45,372 nt of DNA from the NCBI RefSeq assembly GCF_000282375.1, contig NZ_AKJK01000011.1:1-45372 (forward strand). The letters are read 5' to 3'. The position numbers were made by a program, and so were the translations under genes. Shown piece after piece: positions 16,791 to 24,675 of the stretch. Below the pieces are notes generated by a model. That model was not told where the DNA came from and searched no databases. It saw only the letters and a list, made by a program, of their open reading frames with translations. Position 1 is the stretch's first letter. Every line of letters begins with the position of its first letter. Source of the stretch: Pseudomonas sp. GM50 (GTDB lineage: Bacteria; Pseudomonadota; Gammaproteobacteria; Pseudomonadales; Pseudomonadaceae).

Positions 16791-17792
16791 TCAGCGCGAG
16801 GCTTTTTCCAGGTAGGAGGTATCCACGATCTGGTCGGTCTTGAGCGTGGTATCGATAAAGCCCAGGTCGTGGGAGTAATTCATCAGGCGCTGGATGAATT
16901 GAACATCCGAAGGCTGCAAGTCCGCTGACCAGCCCAACCGGGTACGGGCCTGGGCAACGATGACTTCTGGCGCGATGGTCTTGCCGTCTGTGCCTTGCAC
17001 CGCTTCAAGCTTGAACGCCTCGGCGATGATTCGATTCGACTCAGCGGGGTGTTCGTTGAGAAAGGCGATGGCCTTGCGATGAGCGCGCAGCAGCTTCACC
17101 ACATCGTCGGGTCGCTCCTGCAAGGTTTTCGGTAAGGCGATCACCACGTACCACGGGTAATTCGGCAGCGCCTGATTGACGTCGAGCAGGACCCGGCTCG
17201 ATCCGCGCAACAACGACTGGCTGACAAAGGGCTCCCAGGAAAACGCTGCGTCGACGATGCCGCGTTCCAGTGCGGCGTTCATATTGCCGGGTGGCATATC
17301 GATGATGTCCAGGTCCTTGTCAGGATTGAGCCCGGCCTTTTCTTTCAGGACGTAACCGCGCAGCAACACATCCATGCCACTGCCCTTCTTGACCCCGGCC
17401 AGTTTTTTTCCCTTGAGATCATCCAGTTTCGTAATCGGACTCTTGGCGTCGACAATCACCGCCGCCTGACCGTAATTGACCTTGGCCAGAATCCGGCTTT
17501 GCAGCCCTCGGGAAAACCATTGATACACCGGCGGCGTACCGACATAGGCCACATCCAGTTCACCGGCGGCCAGTGCCTGCTGGATCACCGGGCCATCGCC
17601 CAATGCCTTGAGATCGACATTCAAGCCTTCCTCGCGGTAGTACCCCTGTTTGTCGGCGATCAACGCCGGCGCATTGGCCATGGCGAAGACATAACCCACA
17701 CGCAAGGGTTTCTCTTCACCTGCCACGGCGAATGTGCTGCTTGCCAGTGCGGCAACAGACAATGAAAGGGCAAGCAGCGTACGTTTGATCAT
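16791..17792 (-). CDS. ABC transporter substrate-binding protein, SsuA/TauA/NMT1 type
   Basis: A 333-residue periplasmic protein with a clear signal peptide (MIKRTLLALSLSVAALASS, with a probable cut after FAVA). The fold follows the aliphatic-sulfonate/nitrate/taurine binding group: LRVGYVFAMANAPALIADKQ, YYREEGLNVDLKALGDG, AGELDVAYVGTPPVYQW and LDDLKGKKLAGVKKGSG. Its ATG overlaps the stop of the ATPase gene by 4 nt, so the two are translationally coupled. Binding proteins of this class recognise small anionic or zwitterionic organics. The neighbouring LLM monooxygenase and DUF3604 protein make an organosulfur or similar scavenged compound plausible, but the ligand cannot be read directly. Confidence 0.9.
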   Translation of the reverse strand: MIKRTLLALSLSVAALASSTFAVAGEEKPLRVGYVFAMANAPALIADKQGYYREEGLNVDLKALGDGPVIQQALAAGELDVAYVGTPPVYQWFSRGLQSRILAKVNYGQAAVIVDAKSPITKLDDLKGKKLAGVKKGSGMDVLLRGYVLKEKAGLNPDKDLDIIDMPPGNMNAALERGIVDAAFSWEPFVSQSLLRGSSRVLLDVNQALPNYPWYVVIALPKTLQERPDDVVKLLRAHRKAIAFLNEHPAESNRIIAEAFKLEAVQGTDGKTIAPEVIVAQARTRLGWSADLQPSDVQFIQRLMNYSHDLGFIDTTLKTDQIVDTSYLEKASR

Positions 17793-18628
17793 GCTGTCAA
17801 CTCAGGTAGGCGGGTTGGAAAAGCGGTGGCCGCAGACACTTCCATGACCTGGGAAATGCGTTCCATCAGCTCATTGCGGTAATCGAGAAAGGCCGGCAAG
17901 CGGCGGGTTTTCAGGTTGGAGCGAGGGCGCGGCAGATGAATATTCAGTTCGCTATGGATACCGCCTGGGGCGATGTTGAGCACGATGACCCGATCCGCCA
18001 GGAACACCGCTTCGTCGATATCGTGGGTAATGAACAACACCGTCTGGCCCAGTTCGGCCCAGATACGCAAGGTTTCTTCATTCATGCTGTTGCGGCTGAT
18101 GGCATCCAGCGCGGCAAATGGCTCATCCATCAGCAACACGCTGGGCTCGAGTGCCAGGGTTCTGGCCAGAGAGACGCGCTGCTGCATTCCGCCAGAGAGC
18201 TGATGCGGCAACCGATGCGCCGCATTCTCCAGACCGACCAGGCGCAGGTACTGCAGTGCTTGAGCCCGCTGCTGCGATTCGTTGGCTTGAGCCGTCATCC
18301 GTAGACCGAAACGGACATTTTCCAAGGCGCTCAGCCAGGGAAACAACTGCGGCGCCTGAAACACATAACCCAACTCCGAACGCTCCGGACGCACCGCCGC
18401 CTGATTGATACTGATCTGACCGCTCTGAGGTTGCTGAAAGCCTGACAACAAATTCAGCAAGGTGGTTTTCCCGCAGCCGGAGGGTCCCAGAATCGCGACG
18501 AACTCACCGGGCTTGGCGTTCAGACTGAAAGAGGTGAACACCCGATGCCCATTGGGGTAGCTGAAGCTGATGTCATCGACCGTCAGCGCATCGGCTTGCT
18601 GCTGTGAGTAAGGAATGGTTTCGAGCAT
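17789..18628 (-). CDS. ABC transporter ATP-binding protein, SsuB/TauB type
   Basis: A 279-residue nucleotide-binding subunit from the ATG at 18628; the frame extends upstream but would run through the putative GntR operator. All ATPase motifs are present: Walker A GPSGCGKT at about 48-55, signature LSGGMQQRVSLARTLA, Walker B VLLMDEPFAALD and the switch His in FITHDIDEA. It powers the adjacent SsuC-like permease. It is the first gene of the operon and faces the divergent GntR gene over 135 nt, so the promoter for the four genes should lie at 18629-18763, beside the palindromes at 18670-18685. Confidence 0.92.
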   Translation of the reverse strand: MLETIPYSQQQADALTVDDISFSYPNGHRVFTSFSLNAKPGEFVAILGPSGCGKTTLLNLLSGFQQPQSGQISINQAAVRPERSELGYVFQAPQLFPWLSALENVRFGLRMTAQANESQQRAQALQYLRLVGLENAAHRLPHQLSGGMQQRVSLARTLALEPSVLLMDEPFAALDAISRNSMNEETLRIWAELGQTVLFITHDIDEAVFLADRVIVLNIAPGGIHSELNIHLPRPRSNLKTRRLPAFLDYRNELMERISQVMEVSAATAFPTRLPELTA

Positions 18629-18669
18629 GGCAAGTGTCGTCAGGTCGTTTACAATGGGAATGCCTGACA

Positions 18670-18685
18670 TAATACGTATTAATAC
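18670..18685. promoter_or_regulatory. Overlapping palindromes, candidate GntR operator
   Basis: Two perfect palindromes overlap here: TAATACGTATTA (18670-18681) and GTATTAATAC (18676-18685). The second fits the loose GT...AC symmetry of GntR-family operators. It lies in the 135-nt divergent gap between the ABC operon and the GntR/UTRA gene, 42 nt upstream of the ATPase start. Repression of both promoters from one site is the simplest reading; binding is inferred. Confidence 0.5.
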
Positions 18686-18763
18686 AAGTAGTCCCAATAA
18701 CCTATTTTTATAACCTTAGAAGTAAAGGCGCACCGCCCTCCTCCAAGGCCATGGAAACCGACA

Positions 18764-19522
18764 GTGTCTACGTCCATTCTTCGCGACAGCACGACCTCGC
18801 TTTACGAACAGATCGCCCATCAGCTATTGGAAGAGATTCAACGCGGCGACTTTGAGCCCAGCGGCAAGCTGCCGTCAGAGGCGGAGCTGGGCAAACGCTT
18901 TGCGGTGAGCCGCGTCACGGTTCGCCTGGCGGTGGGTAAGCTCAGCGACGACGGCGTGGTGGAACGCAAGCAAGGCAAAGGCACCTTCGTGGCGGCCAAA
19001 CAGGTTCGCCATGGCCTGGATGCATTGCGCAGTTTTCATGAAGCCTTATTGTTGCAAGGGCTCAAACCGAGCATGCAGGTCATCAGCCATACGTTGCAGC
19101 CCGTTCCAGAGCCCTTGCGTGGCTTGTTTGAAGCAGCGGACGATTGCCTGCTGCTGGAGCGACTGCACTTCGTCGATGATGAACCCATTGCGCTGGGACG
19201 CAGCCATTTACCTGCCGAATTGGCCAGCGTGGTCTGGACTGACGTCGAACATCAGCCGATCTATTCCATTCTCGAGTCGATCACCGGCATGGCGGTCACT
19301 CGCGCCGACCTGGCAATCCGTGCGCAAGAAGCCGATAAAAGCCTGGCCAGCGCCCTGCACGTCAAACGCGGCGCGGCACTGTTGGTCATGGAGCGCACCT
19401 CATATTTTGCCGACGGCCGCTGCTGCGACCGTACGACCTTTTACATCCGCCCGGAACGTTATGCCTTTGTCCTCAGTGGCGTCTTCAAGTCCAGGCCCGC
19501 ACAGGCTGGCGCAAATACTTAG
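18764..19522 (+). CDS. GntR family regulator with UTRA ligand domain (HutC subfamily)
   Basis: A 252-residue protein starting at GTG 18764 with GGAA upstream. The winged helix occupies residues 10-75, with LYEQIAHQLLEEIQRGDF, LPSEAELGKRFAVSRVTVRL and VERKQGKGTFVA. From about residue 95 a UTRA domain follows (LERLHFVDDEPIALGRSHLP, then GAALLVMERTSYFADGR). HutC-type regulators are mostly repressors that release DNA on binding a substrate or pathway intermediate. It is divergent from the ABC/DUF3604 operon and is the obvious candidate regulator, acting through the palindromes at 18670-18685. The effector is probably the transported compound or a derivative. Confidence 0.92.
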   Translation: MSTSILRDSTTSLYEQIAHQLLEEIQRGDFEPSGKLPSEAELGKRFAVSRVTVRLAVGKLSDDGVVERKQGKGTFVAAKQVRHGLDALRSFHEALLLQGLKPSMQVISHTLQPVPEPLRGLFEAADDCLLLERLHFVDDEPIALGRSHLPAELASVVWTDVEHQPIYSILESITGMAVTRADLAIRAQEADKSLASALHVKRGAALLVMERTSYFADGRCCDRTTFYIRPERYAFVLSGVFKSRPAQAGANT

Positions 19523-19684
19523 CCCATTGTGGGGCAAGGCCGAGGATGATCGCCGCCCCCTCTGCCATTCAGACGAAGCCGAGCGATGAACCATGTCGCC
19601 CCTCCTGCATCGTGGCGCGCTCAGTCAATTCTGGCCGTTGCGCTCAAGCACCACAAACGCCCCAGAATTAAAGTCGAAGCGCCA

Positions 19685-19698
19685 GGGGTAGCTACCCC
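19685..19698. promoter_or_regulatory. 14-bp perfect palindrome GGGGTAGCTACCCC
   Basis: A self-complementary 14-mer 30 nt upstream of the Phenol_MetA_deg gene, in a 206-nt gap after the GntR gene. It could be an operator for the start of the catabolic region or a leader hairpin close to the ribosome-binding site. The rest of 19523-19684 shows no gene that I can support. Confidence 0.35.
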
Positions 19699-19728
19699 GC
19701 TCACAATTCCAAGAATAGAGCCACTTCG

Positions 19729-20721
19729 ATGAGCCTGACAAAATCCCTGCCAGCATGCCTGGCACTCAGCTTCGCATCGTTTGCCGCACCTGCAGCAGAT
19801 GGCCCTCCACCACCTTCGGTGAATGAGCCAAGCGGTATCAACCTGGGCGGCACCAGCTTTTACGACGGTTTCGCGGGGCCGCCCGGCTTATCACATCTGA
19901 CCTATCTGAAATTCAGCACCGCACGCAGCATCAAGGACAACGCAGGCAAGGATAATGGCGCCTTCGACAACCCGAAGATCAACATCATCACGCTGATCAA
20001 TCAGCTTAGCTATTACTCACCTGACGCCATCGGCGGCGGTGCGCACCTGGGTTGGAGTCTGTTGGTGCCAATCGTCTCCCTGGACGGTGACTTTGGTGAC
20101 AACGGCGCCAAGCTCCAGGATAACGGCACCGGCCTTGGTGATATCGTGGTGGGGCCTCAGATCCAGTTCGATCCAATCGTAAACGCCCAAGGCAGGCCCG
20201 TCTTTGTGCAGCGCCTGGCCTTCGATACCATCCTTCCAACGGGTAAATACGACAAACATAAAGACCTGAACCCAGGCTCCAACTTCTTCTCTCTGAACCC
20301 TTACTGGGCAGCGACCTGGATGCCAGCTCCTCGTTGGGAGGTGAGCTGGCGGCTGCATTACCTGTACAACTTCAAGAACAACGACCCCGCTAGTAGTTCA
20401 ACACAATCCTTCGAAGGACAGCCTGTACGCGACACCCAGGCAGGACAGTCGGCGTGGGCCAACTTCACAGCCTCCTATGAAGTGGTCCCCAACGTATCGG
20501 TCGGCCTCAACGGGTACTACTTCAGGCAACTATCAGATGACGATGTCAACGGGAGTCGGCTGAGCGACTCTCGGGAAAAGGTTTTGGGCATCGGCCCGGG
20601 CCTGTTCTGGAAAATCAGCGATGGCCAAGGCTTTTGGCTGAACACCTATAAAGAGACCGGCGTCGAGAACCGCACCGGAACGGATTACGCCGTCCAGATT
20701 CGTTACGCCCACAAGTTCTGA
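19729..20721 (+). CDS. Outer-membrane protein of the Phenol_MetA_deg family
   Basis: A 330-residue protein with a signal peptide (MSLTKSLPACLALSFASF, with a probable cut after AAPA). The mature part alternates hydrophobic and polar residues as in an outer-membrane beta-barrel and ends in an aromatic residue after a typical closing strand (YAVQIRYAHKF). Family features include the early GTSFYDGFAGPPG segment and the central FDTILPTGKYDKHKDLNPGS stretch. Members lie in clusters for aromatic degradation and are thought to let hydrophobic substrates cross the outer membrane. Here it is followed by an MFS transporter and a carotenoid/lignostilbene oxygenase, which suggests import of a bulky aromatic compound. 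The precise cargo is inferred. Confidence 0.82.
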   Translation: MSLTKSLPACLALSFASFAAPAADGPPPPSVNEPSGINLGGTSFYDGFAGPPGLSHLTYLKFSTARSIKDNAGKDNGAFDNPKINIITLINQLSYYSPDAIGGGAHLGWSLLVPIVSLDGDFGDNGAKLQDNGTGLGDIVVGPQIQFDPIVNAQGRPVFVQRLAFDTILPTGKYDKHKDLNPGSNFFSLNPYWAATWMPAPRWEVSWRLHYLYNFKNNDPASSSTQSFEGQPVRDTQAGQSAWANFTASYEVVPNVSVGLNGYYFRQLSDDDVNGSRLSDSREKVLGIGPGLFWKISDGQGFWLNTYKETGVENRTGTDYAVQIRYAHKF

Positions 20722-20732
20722 CTGACGTGTGC

Positions 20733-20757
20733 GCCCGCCCATGCATGAGGAGCGGGC
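20733..20757 (+). terminator. Short hairpin between outer-membrane and MFS genes
   Basis: GCCCGC (20733-20738) and GCGGGC (20752-20757) can pair around a 13-nt loop just after the outer-membrane gene. TCCTTT follows. It is probably a weak, leaky terminator or an mRNA processing element, because the next gene starts only 24 nt later with its own ribosome-binding site. Confidence 0.35.
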
Positions 20758-20780
20758 TCCTTTACCCGAGGTGATGCTTC

Positions 20781-22007
20781 ATGAACGCGCTCGAATCCAT
20801 CGACAGCAAAAAATCATTGGCCGCTGTTTGCCTGATGATGGTCATATCTCTAGGAACGCTACAGATCCAGCCTATCCTGGGCGGAGCTTTTATCGATCAA
20901 CTCGACTTGCCGCTTAATGCAATAGGCGCCATTTTCGCAGCAGAACTTATGGCAATGGCGGTCGCTTGTGGCGTTTGCGCCATGTTGATGGTGAACGTCG
21001 ACCGGCGCCGCTTCGCCTTGGTTGCCTTGCTGATCCTGGCATCAGGTAATCTAGCCAGCACTCAGTTCCACAGCCAGACGTCGTTACTCATTTGCAGAAT
21101 GATCTGTGGCGCAAGCGGTGGCGCTGTCATGGCGGTTGTCTACGCCACGGCAGCCCTGCGCACATCTAAAGATGCCACTTTCGCGGTCATCAATATCGGC
21201 AACCTCCTCTGGGGCATGCTGCTCGTGACCTCCATGCCTATGATCCTGAAATCATATGGCGTGAATGGTGCGTTTTCCCTATTGGCTATCACCAGTGTGC
21301 TCGCGGTGCCGGGTTGCTTGAGAGTGCCCAAGCGCTACCCTGAAACACATCGCTTGGCGACCGGTTCGGTCCAGCCATTTGGTCTCACATCCATCCTGTT
21401 GATCATGCTTTTTGTGCTTCTGTTTTTTGGGCATTCCGCTCTGTGGGTTTACCAAGAGCGCATCGGCAAAAGTATTGGCCTGGAGCCGCAGCAGATTGGG
21501 GGGATTCTGGGCGGCAGCATCCTTGCCGGTGCCCTTGGGGCAGGTCTTGCCGGGCTAATCGGACGGCGCCTGGGTTTGCTGTTTCCGCAGCTATTAAGCT
21601 TCGGTACAGCCTTGTTGGCGACACTGGTCATGGTCTATGGCAATAGTCCCATTGCTTTTGTCGCCACTGCCTGCCTGATCCATATGGTGTGGTTTTTCAG
21701 CCTGCCTTACCTGCTTTCCATGGCGGCCGAACTGGACCCTTCAGGCCGACTGGCCGGACTAGGTAACGCCGCCATTTTTATCGGCCAGGGGCTCGGCCCG
21801 TTTGGTGCAGCACTTGTCGTCGGTGAGGGACATTTCCGGGCAGTCGGATGGCTGGCTGCCTCAGCCTATTTGATAGCCCTGGTTATCTCGTGCCTGGTCG
21901 TTGCGCGCTTTCGTCGAGGCGTGAAGCCTTCCGGGCCAGCAATCCCCTCAGTCAGCCTGAAATCACCCGGGAGGATGGTGGCTGCTGATGACCCATCCCA
22001 TCAATGA
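20781..22007 (+). CDS. MFS transporter
   Basis: A 408-residue protein with about 12 hydrophobic helices and no large soluble domain. The ribosome-binding site GAGGTG stands about 8 nt before the ATG. Major facilitator traits include the short loop after helix 2 (VNVDRRRFALVALLILASGN), the helix-4 Arg in LICRMICGASGGAVMA and the repeated loop GLIGRRLGLLFPQ in the second half. The subfamily is not one I recognise by name. It sits between an outer-membrane protein for aromatics and a lignostilbene-type oxygenase, so it probably imports the oxygenase's substrate or exports a product. It ends close to the oxygenase gene, consistent with an operon. Confidence 0.8.
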   Translation: MNALESIDSKKSLAAVCLMMVISLGTLQIQPILGGAFIDQLDLPLNAIGAIFAAELMAMAVACGVCAMLMVNVDRRRFALVALLILASGNLASTQFHSQTSLLICRMICGASGGAVMAVVYATAALRTSKDATFAVINIGNLLWGMLLVTSMPMILKSYGVNGAFSLLAITSVLAVPGCLRVPKRYPETHRLATGSVQPFGLTSILLIMLFVLLFFGHSALWVYQERIGKSIGLEPQQIGGILGGSILAGALGAGLAGLIGRRLGLLFPQLLSFGTALLATLVMVYGNSPIAFVATACLIHMVWFFSLPYLLSMAAELDPSGRLAGLGNAAIFIGQGLGPFGAALVVGEGHFRAVGWLAASAYLIALVISCLVVARFRRGVKPSGPAIPSVSLKSPGRMVAADDPSHQ

Positions 22008-22038
22008 ACAAAGATGCCCATCTTTAGAGGTTATCCTG

Positions 22039-23490
22039 ATGACCAGCCAATTTCCCCAAACCCCTGAATTTTCCGGCGCTCTTTATACGCCCAGCCGCGT
22101 GGAAGCAGAGGTGTTCGACCTCGAGATTGAAGGCACCCTTCCCGCCTCGATCCGTGGGACTTTTTATCAGGTCGCGCCAGACCCGCAGTACCCGCCCTTG
22201 CTGGGCAGCGATATCTTTTTCAACGGTGACGGGATGGTCAGCGGCTTCAACTTCGCCGACGGCAGGGTCTCGATGCGACGCCGCTACGTGAAGACTGATC
22301 GTTTGCTGGCTCAGCGCCGTGAAGGTCGTTCGCTCAATGGCATCTATCGAAACGTCTACACCAATGACCCGCTCGCGGCGAAGAACAACACGACCGCGAA
22401 CACCACCGTGGTGCCGCACAATGGCGTCCTGCTTGCGCTCAAAGAAGATGCCATGCCCTGGGCAATGGATCTCGAAACGCTGGAGACCCTTGGCGAATGG
22501 AATTTTGACGACCAGGTCAAATCAGCGACATTCACAGCCCATCCCAAGCTCGACCCGGCAACAGGAAACCTCTTGGCATTCAGCTATGAAGCCAAAGGGG
22601 ACGGCACGCCTGACCTGGCCTATTTCGAAATCTCGCCGGACGGGAAACTACTGCATGAGATCTGGTTCCAGGCACCTTATTCGGCCATGGTTCATGATTT
22701 TGCGGTGACCGAACGCTACGTAGTGTTCCCGCTGATTCCGTTGACGGTGGACGTCGAACGCATGAAAAACGGGGGGCCGCATTTTCAATGGCAACCCGAT
22801 CTACCTCAGCTTTTCGCCGTGGTGCCACGGGATGGCCACGCGGAAGATGTTCGTTGGTTCAAGGGCCCGAAGGACGGCTTCCAAGGCCATACGCTCAATG
22901 CCTTCGATGACAATGGCAAGGTTTATGTAGACATGCCGGTTACCGGCGGGAACATCTTCTACTTCTTTCCACAGGCGGACGGTCATGTGCCGCCACCCGA
23001 AACGCTGGCGGCCTGCCTGATGCGCTGGACCTTCGACCTGAGCGGTACGCAGGATGACATTCAACCGCAGCCATTGACTGACTATCCCTGCGAGTTTCCA
23101 AGGTGTGATGACCGCTACATCGGTCGAAAGTACGAACACGGCTTCATACTCGCCTTTGATCCAGAGCGCCCATACAACCCTGCGAATGGACCGATGCCGT
23201 TTCAATTCTTCAACCTGCTGGCTCATGTGAACCTGAAAACAGGAACCACCGACGCCTGGTTCCCCGGTGACAGCGGATGCTTCCAGGAGCCCATTTTTAT
23301 TCCGCGCTCCCCTGATGCGGCGGAAGCAGATGGCTATGTCGTTGCCCTTCTCAATCTCATCGCAGAAGGTCGTAGTGAGCTCGTGGTTCTGGATTCTCGT
23401 GACATGGAGAGCGGCCCCATTGCACGAATCAAAATCCCGTTCCGAATGCGCATGTCGTTGCACGGTTGCTGGGCACCGAGCAAAAAATGA
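22039..23490 (+). CDS. Carotenoid/lignostilbene cleavage oxygenase
   Basis: A 483-residue member of the carotenoid oxygenase superfamily. The ATG at 22039 has AGAGG upstream; an earlier ATG at 21988 would overlap the MFS gene. The four iron-binding His residues of the beta-propeller are visible: in TAHPKLD (near 168), MVHDFAV (near 219), FQGHTLNAF (near 284) and MSLHGCW (near 475). The N-terminal GDGMVSGFNFADGRVSMRRR segment is typical. In bacteria without carotenoids, members such as lignostilbene dioxygenase split the central double bond of stilbenes to two aromatic aldehydes. The nearby aldehyde dehydrogenase, hydroxylase and extradiol dioxygenase fit that activity. The exact stilbene or other alkene substrate is not determined. 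Confidence 0.88.
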   Translation: MTSQFPQTPEFSGALYTPSRVEAEVFDLEIEGTLPASIRGTFYQVAPDPQYPPLLGSDIFFNGDGMVSGFNFADGRVSMRRRYVKTDRLLAQRREGRSLNGIYRNVYTNDPLAAKNNTTANTTVVPHNGVLLALKEDAMPWAMDLETLETLGEWNFDDQVKSATFTAHPKLDPATGNLLAFSYEAKGDGTPDLAYFEISPDGKLLHEIWFQAPYSAMVHDFAVTERYVVFPLIPLTVDVERMKNGGPHFQWQPDLPQLFAVVPRDGHAEDVRWFKGPKDGFQGHTLNAFDDNGKVYVDMPVTGGNIFYFFPQADGHVPPPETLAACLMRWTFDLSGTQDDIQPQPLTDYPCEFPRCDDRYIGRKYEHGFILAFDPERPYNPANGPMPFQFFNLLAHVNLKTGTTDAWFPGDSGCFQEPIFIPRSPDAAEADGYVVALLNLIAEGRSELVVLDSRDMESGPIARIKIPFRMRMSLHGCWAPSKK

Positions 23491-23536
23491 AGCAATGAAC
23501 TGTCCGCTGAAATGACCAGAAGTCTGTGATTAATCC

Positions 23537-23560
23537 AGCCGGAATGCGGCTTCTATTCTT
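23537..23560 (+). terminator. Weak terminator-like hairpin after the oxygenase gene
   Basis: AGCCG (23537-23541) pairs with CGGCT (23547-23551) around a 5-nt loop, followed directly by TCTATTCTT. The stem is short, so this is a tentative intrinsic terminator for the 19729-23490 unit. Confidence 0.35.
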
Positions 23561-23665
23561 CTGAGTCACAGCATCGCCGACCGCATGACATGTTCCGTAT
23601 TGCCTGTTCCTGAGGGCCGGCAAAGCGCTGCCTACAACACACGAAAATGCATTATTTCTGTATTT

Positions 23666-23686
23666 TGGGATTTATTAAAAATCCCA
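23666..23686. promoter_or_regulatory. Inverted repeat, candidate IclR operator
   Basis: TGGGATTT and AAATCCCA form perfect 8-bp arms around ATTAA. The shape resembles IclR-family boxes, which are short AT-centred palindromes with TGG...CCA ends. It lies 134 nt upstream of the FAH gene, the first gene of the operon that contains the IclR gene. Binding is inferred. Confidence 0.5.
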
Positions 23687-23820
23687 CTTTACAGGATTAA
23701 ATTACACAACTAGATTGAACCTCAGCCGCCGCGACTTACCCACGGCCATAGTCGCATGAGCAATGCCGAGCCTTTTTGCACCCCGTGCGCATGCACTGAT
23801 CCTCTATCAAGGAGCACTCA

Positions 23821-24672
23821 ATGAAACTCGCGAGCTTTATTGTTCAAGGCCGTAGCACTTACGGTGTTGTCGACGGCGATCAGGTTGTTGACCTGGAATC
23901 GCTCAAACACACCTTCGGCACCGATCTCAAGCAAGCCATTGCCAACAACCGTCTGGCCGATCTGACCAGCGTCGTCCTGGCGAGCCTGCCGCGCATCCCT
24001 CTGGCTGAAGTGACCTATCTGCCCGTTATCCCGAACCCGGGCAAAGTGCTGTGCATTGGCATCAACTACGCCACTCATGTGCGTGAAACCGGTCGTGAGA
24101 TGCCGACCTACCCGATGATTTTTACCCGCTTCGCCGACAGCCAGACCGCCCACCTGCAACCCATCGTTCGGCCCAAAGCCTCGCACAAGCTTGATTTTGA
24201 AGGCGAGCTGGCGGTGGTGATCGGTAAACCGGCGCGTCACGTCAAACAAGCCGACGCGCTGGACTACGTAGCCGGTTACGCCTGCTACAACGATGGCAGC
24301 GTTCGCGACTGGCAGAAGCACACCATTCAGTTCATACCGGGCAAGAACTTCCCGAACACCGGCGGCTTTGGCCCTTGGCTGGTTACCAGCGACGAGATCG
24401 GTGATCCGCAAGACTTGGAGCTGACCACCCGCCTGAATGGTGAAGTGATGCAGCACACCAGCACCAGCGACATGATTTTCGATGTCCGCAAGCTGATCGA
24501 ATACTGCTCCACCTTCACCGAACTGGCTCCCGGCGATGTGATAGTCAGTGGTACCACCGGTGGCGTCGGCGCGTTCCGTGAGCCGCCGGTATGGATGAAG
24601 CCGGGCGATGAAGTCGAGATCGAGATTTCACGAATCGGCATCCTGCGCAACAGCATCGTCGACGAGCACTGA
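23821..24672 (+). CDS. Fumarylacetoacetate hydrolase family protein (acylpyruvate hydrolase/HHDD isomerase type)
   Basis: A 283-residue FAH protein with the full-length N-terminal extension (MKLASFIVQGRSTYGVVDGD). The core carries the hallmarks: KVLCIGINYATHVRETGREM, metal-binding acids in LDFEGELAVVIGKPA, the Asp region CYNDGSVRDWQKH, and closing GDVIVSGTTGGVGAFREPP. Such enzymes hydrolyse acylpyruvates or isomerise hydroxy-heptadienedioates after ring cleavage, using Mg or Mn. It leads the operon FAH, IclR, hydroxylase, extradiol dioxygenase, aldehyde dehydrogenase, so it probably processes the ring-cleavage product. It differs clearly in length and motifs from the shorter FAH protein at 5198-5890. 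Confidence 0.88.
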   Translation: MKLASFIVQGRSTYGVVDGDQVVDLESLKHTFGTDLKQAIANNRLADLTSVVLASLPRIPLAEVTYLPVIPNPGKVLCIGINYATHVRETGREMPTYPMIFTRFADSQTAHLQPIVRPKASHKLDFEGELAVVIGKPARHVKQADALDYVAGYACYNDGSVRDWQKHTIQFIPGKNFPNTGGFGPWLVTSDEIGDPQDLELTTRLNGEVMQHTSTSDMIFDVRKLIEYCSTFTELAPGDVIVSGTTGGVGAFREPPVWMKPGDEVEIEISRIGILRNSIVDEH

Positions 24673-24675
24673 GCA

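Larger units (their letters stand above)
23491..23820. other. 330-nt gap between oxygenase gene and FAH/IclR operon
   Basis: No gene is supported here. From left to right it holds a weak terminator-like hairpin (23537-23551), an AT-rich stretch from about 23640 to 23720 with a strong inverted repeat (23666-23686), and the ribosome-binding site of the FAH gene (AAGGAG, 7 nt before its ATG). The gap divides the catabolic region into two transcription units. Confidence 0.55.

Noticed and set aside
19697..19711. 15-nt match to one half of the E. coli lac operator (CCGCTCACAATTCCA)
   Set aside because: The other half of the operator is absent, no LacI-type repressor is nearby, and a chance match of this length to a famous sequence has little meaning without a second half-site.
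20781..22007. Naming the MFS transporter as a specific aromatic permease
   Set aside because: Only general MFS traits are visible; the subfamily motifs of known aromatic-acid permeases are not present, so a specific name would be a guess.
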